DNA of 64,000 nt from Clostridia bacterium (GTDB lineage: Bacteria > Bacillota > Clostridia > Oscillospirales > CAG-272). Each line of letters starts with the position of its first letter. Positions within the stretch are counted from its first letter, which is position 1. Position numbers and translations under genes: made by a program. Under the pieces are notes generated by a model. It searched no databases. It saw nothing but the letters and a program-made list of their open reading frames with translations, and was not told the origin of the DNA. Shown piece after piece: positions 61,392 through 64,000 of the stretch. The stretch lies in the NCBI GenBank assembly GCA_017472305.1, contig JAFUQP010000020.1, positions 62,001-126,000 on the forward strand, written 5' to 3'.

Positions 61392-61541
61392 AAATACCTC
61401 GCTTGCATATAGAGCCTTATTGATATATTCTCTTCATTTGTCTACAAGAGAGCCGAGGCGCTGACCGATACCAAACCAAATTGAAGCATTCAGATTGACA
61501 CCAGCTAGGACGACCCGACTCTCGTGAAGCTTATTAAAGTC
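61392..61541 (-). other. 150-nt gap between cdsA and dxr
   Basis: The widest gap within this cluster. On the minus strand the cdsA frame stays open for 34 codons after its TAA and ends LNASIWFGIGQRLGSLVDK-TGA near 61433. I cannot match these residues to a known C-terminus. No clear terminator; a promoter for dxr is possible but not convincing. Confidence 0.3.
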
Positions 61542-62387
61542 TTAAACTATGATGATTGGCGGTACAACAAGACAGAGTATAAGAAGTATCGTTGAAACCG
61601 CAAGAATCGAGTCGAAGCGGTCCATTATACCGCCGTGACCCGGAAGAAGATTGCTATAATCCTTAACGCCGTGCTCACGCTTGATAAGCGAGGCGATAAG
61701 GTCGCCGAGCTGGGATACTACCGCGAGAATTGCCGCGTAGATTGCAAGCACGAAGTATCTTACCTCCATTTCCTCAATAGCGAGGTCGAGAATAAGTCCG
61801 TAAAGAAGGAATGCGATAATCGCTCCGACAACTCCGCCTATTGCGCCCTCGACTGTTTTCTTGGGGCTGATTTCGGGTATAAGCTTATGCTTGCCTATCA
61901 GGGAGCCTACTATGTACGCCATAGAGTCGGACACCCATGAAACTATAAACACAAGAGCAAGCCAGAATACACCGACCTCACGGTTTATGTATCTAATAAT
62001 CGATAGCGCGGAGAAGGAAACGACGACGTAGGTTATCGACATAAAGACCTCGGCTATCGTCTTATAGGATATTCTTCCCTTCGAGAACACCGACACACCC
62101 ATAATGTAAATTAGATAAAAGAACATAAGGGCGGCTATGGTGAGAAGGTAGATTGAGCTCTTCTCGTTCGTTACGAAAAAGCTGCCGAACGGCAAAGCAC
62201 AAGACAGTATATAAGCAGGAACCGAGAGAATATACTCACGCTCCACTCCGATAGCGCGCAGTATCTCGTAGGTCGCGAAAAGCGACAGCACCGCGAGCGC
62301 AATCGGGTAAATTATATACTGTGAAAAGATTATTAACGGTACCGTTACCAGCAGTATAAATGCCGATGTTATCGTTCTTGTTTTCAT
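61542..62387 (-). CDS. cdsA: Phosphatidate cytidylyltransferase
   Basis: Makes CDP-diacylglycerol from phosphatidate and CTP. 281 aa, about eight helices. C-terminal signature with KREHGVKDYSNLLPGHGGIM and DRFDSILA, plus ISPKKTVEGAIGG, holds the catalytic residues. The start shares one base with the uppS stop (TAATG). Confidence 0.95.
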   Translation of the reverse strand: MKTRTITSAFILLVTVPLIIFSQYIIYPIALAVLSLFATYEILRAIGVEREYILSVPAYILSCALPFGSFFVTNEKSSIYLLTIAALMFFYLIYIMGVSVFSKGRISYKTIAEVFMSITYVVVSFSALSIIRYINREVGVFWLALVFIVSWVSDSMAYIVGSLIGKHKLIPEISPKKTVEGAIGGVVGAIIAFLLYGLILDLAIEEMEVRYFVLAIYAAILAVVSQLGDLIASLIKREHGVKDYSNLLPGHGGIMDRFDSILAVSTILLILCLVVPPIIIV

Positions 62388-63145
62388 TATGCTTTTTTGC
62401 CAGCCTCTTCTTTCAAATCTTCGGCGTTAAGACCGCCGTATCTGCGCTTTCTTTTGAAGAATTCCAAAAGGCAACGCTCAATTTCAGCCCTGTCAAGGTC
62501 GGGCCAAAGGGTATCGGTAAAGACGAGCTCGGAATACGCCGCCTGCCAGAGCAGGAAATTGGATATTCTCTTCTCTCCGCCCGTTCTTATTATAAGGTCG
62601 GGGTCAGGCACGCCTGCGGTATAGAGCATTTCGGACAGGCTCTCCTTGGTTATCTCCCTCTCGAGTGCCGCGAGTCTTTTTGCCGCGCTTACTATTTCGT
62701 CCCTGCCGCCGTAGTTTATGGCAAGGTTGCAGACGAAGGGTCTACCCGCCGTTTTATTTTCTATTTCCTCAAATTTCACCCGTAGGTCCTCGGGAAGCCT
62801 ATCTCTTTCGCCGATAAAGCGAAGCGAGAGTGTGGACGAGGAGATTATTCGCTCCGCAAGCTCACCCGAGAGATACTCGGAGAACAGCTTCATAAGCCCG
62901 TCAACCTCTTCCTTAGGACGGTTCCAGTTCTCTGTCGAGAAGGCGTAAAGAGTTACAGCCTCGACCCCGTATTCGCGGAGCACCGACAGAGTGCTTTCAA
63001 CAACCTTCGCACCTGCGACGTGCCCTGCACTTCTGGAAAGTCCGCGTGCCTTCGCCCATCTTCCGTTGCCGTCCATAATAATGGCAACCGAGCGAAGTGA
63101 GCCGTCGTTATGCGGCTTTTCCTGCTTTTTTCTGAATAAGCCCAA
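62387..63145 (-). CDS. uppS: Undecaprenyl diphosphate synthase (cis-prenyltransferase)
   Basis: Builds the C55 lipid carrier for peptidoglycan. 252 aa. IIMDGNGRWAKARGLSRSAG with the catalytic Asp, YAFSTENWNRPKEEV, NYGGRDEIV, and RTGGEKRISNFLLWQAAYSE. The gap to frr (about 79 nt) holds a stem GCGGATTTT/AAAATCCGC at 63177-63197 without a U-tract. Confidence 0.96.
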   Translation of the reverse strand: MGLFRKKQEKPHNDGSLRSVAIIMDGNGRWAKARGLSRSAGHVAGAKVVESTLSVLREYGVEAVTLYAFSTENWNRPKEEVDGLMKLFSEYLSGELAERIISSSTLSLRFIGERDRLPEDLRVKFEEIENKTAGRPFVCNLAINYGGRDEIVSAAKRLAALEREITKESLSEMLYTAGVPDPDLIIRTGGEKRISNFLLWQAAYSELVFTDTLWPDLDRAEIERCLLEFFKRKRRYGGLNAEDLKEEAGKKA

Positions 63146-63224
63146 AATATATCCTCCCGAGAGAAATTTGAGAGGGGCGGATTTTTCAAAATCCGCTTAT
63201 CCCCTATGCATTGGAAAACCCAAA

Positions 63225-63779
63225 TCAGATTTCCATTATCTCCTTGGTCTTTGCCGCGGTCACCGCGTCAATTTCCTTGATGTACTTATCGGTGAGGTCC
63301 TGAACAGCCTTATCCGATGCCTTCGCCTCGTCCTCGGTCATAACCGAGTTCTTCTTGTCTGCCTTAACCTTATCGTTAGCATCGCGGCGGATGTTACGTA
63401 TTGCAACCTTAGCATCCTCACCGAGCTTCGACACCTTCTTGGAAAGGTCGCGTCTTACCTCCTCGGTTGTAGGGGGGAAGTTAAGACGGATTGCGGTTCC
63501 GTCGCTCTGGGGGTTGATGCCGAGGTCGGACGTGAGAATAGCCTTCTCAATTCCCTTGATGGCAGACTTATCCCAAGCGGTGATAACGATAGTGCGCGCA
63601 TCGGCTACCTTAATCTCGGCGATAGACGCTATCGGTGTGGGTGAGCCGTAGTAATCAACGTTTATCTTCTTAAGAACGTCGGGGTTTGCTCTGCCTGCTC
63701 TTATAGTTGAGAGGTTGTCGGCATAAGCCGCAACCGACTTCTTCATTTTTGCTTCGTAATCTCTTGTATCGAGTTTCAT
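63225..63779 (-). CDS. frr: Ribosome recycling factor
   Basis: Splits post-termination ribosomes with EF-G. 184 aa, exact family length. TIRAGRANPDVLKKINVDYYG, WDKSAIKGIEKAI, LGINPQSDGTAIRLNFPPTT, and RNIRRDAN are signature stretches. It follows pyrH by 40 nt and its ribosome site is AGAGG. Confidence 0.97.
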   Translation of the reverse strand: MKLDTRDYEAKMKKSVAAYADNLSTIRAGRANPDVLKKINVDYYGSPTPIASIAEIKVADARTIVITAWDKSAIKGIEKAILTSDLGINPQSDGTAIRLNFPPTTEEVRRDLSKKVSKLGEDAKVAIRNIRRDANDKVKADKKNSVMTEDEAKASDKAVQDLTDKYIKEIDAVTAAKTKEIMEI

Positions 63780-63819
63780 ATATTTTCCTCTCTTAAAGTT
63801 TTAATAGTCCTTACAGTTT

Positions 63820-64000
63820 TTATTCCGCGGTGATAACAGTGCCAACCTTCGCGCCCTCAATAGCCGCGAGAATGTCCTCGGGCTCGGAGAGTCCGAAAAC
63901 GCGTATCGGCAGGCCACACGAGAGGCAGAATGCCGTAGCGGTGGCATCAATTGCCTTGAGGTTCATTGCAAGCACCTCGGACGCCTTGACAGAGGTAAGC
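63820..64000 (-). CDS. pyrH: UMP kinase, C-terminal part only
   Basis: The last 59 codons of UMP kinase before a TAA; the rest lies beyond the window. Visible: EVLAMNLKAIDATATAFC, then GLPIRVFGLSEPEDILAAIE and GAKVGTVITAE, matching the family C-terminus (DSTA-like DATATA and the GTxV end). Phosphorylates UMP to UDP. First of the pyrH-frr-uppS-cdsA order. Confidence 0.88.
   Translation of the reverse strand, partial: LTSVKASEVLAMNLKAIDATATAFCLSCGLPIRVFGLSEPEDILAAIEGAKVGTVITAE

Noticed and set aside
1..64000. Prophage, insertion sequence or integrative element
   Set aside because: No transposase, integrase, recombinase or phage structural gene is encoded anywhere in the window.

Overview
The window looks like chromosome from a Gram-positive Bacillota of class Clostridia, probably an uncultured gut lineage (inference). 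The reasons are a PolC-type replicative polymerase, strong purine-rich ribosome-binding sites, lipobox lipoproteins, sugar ABC permeases without their own ATPase, and the order pyrH-frr-uppS-cdsA-dxr-rseP-ispG-polC. Base composition looks even across the window. I see no phage, insertion sequence or CRISPR array.

Layout. 1-8038 (+): an aromatic amino-acid operon (aminotransferase, pheA, aroB, aroC, a fused aroE-aroK, aroQ, aroA, tyrA) covering 3-dehydroquinate formation to prephenate, phenylpyruvate and hydroxyphenylpyruvate; only DAHP synthase is not seen. 8210-13089 (-): branched-chain amino-acid type ABC importer livKHMGF behind a consensus promoter. 13397-27735 (-): a seven-gene operon of about 14 kb with a giant carbohydrate-binding solute receptor, two permease pairs, an NHL/TPR/YIP1 membrane protein and a DUF5696 protein. 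28192-30982 (-): iscS-iscU-mnmA sulfur relay. 31262-32224 (+): ROK sugar kinase. 32238-32697: tRNA-Arg(CCG) followed by degenerate copies of its own 3' end and terminator. 32909-36776 (-): a PqqD-like / HPr-kinase-like / S26B-like peptidase / nucleotidyltransferase cluster resembling peptide-maturation genes, with a CapA-like gene upstream. 36884-39841 (-): M20 peptidase with two small membrane proteins (DUF5058 type). 39902-41392 (-): DUF1846 gene broken by one in-frame TAA. 41711-45193 (+): CPBP protease, GH2 glycosidase and a small membrane protein. 45316-47937 (-): an 873-residue repetitive, probably disordered protein. 48082-53594: small lipoprotein, DUF5662 protein, XRE-ABC pair, YfcE-like phosphoesterase and three tiny genes of unknown function. 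53617-64000 (-): polC, ispG, rseP, dxr, cdsA, uppS, frr and partial pyrH.

Nearly all genes are intact and ordinary metabolism dominates. The parts least explained by known biology are the PqqD/HPr-kinase-like cluster, the seven-gene receptor operon, the 873-residue repeat protein, the three-gene small-protein cluster, and a recurring short 5'-leader hairpin placed 14-16 nt before several start codons. Start sites were moved inward from the longest frame where a ribosome-binding site or family alignment favoured it. All family names come from motif recognition by eye, with no database search.
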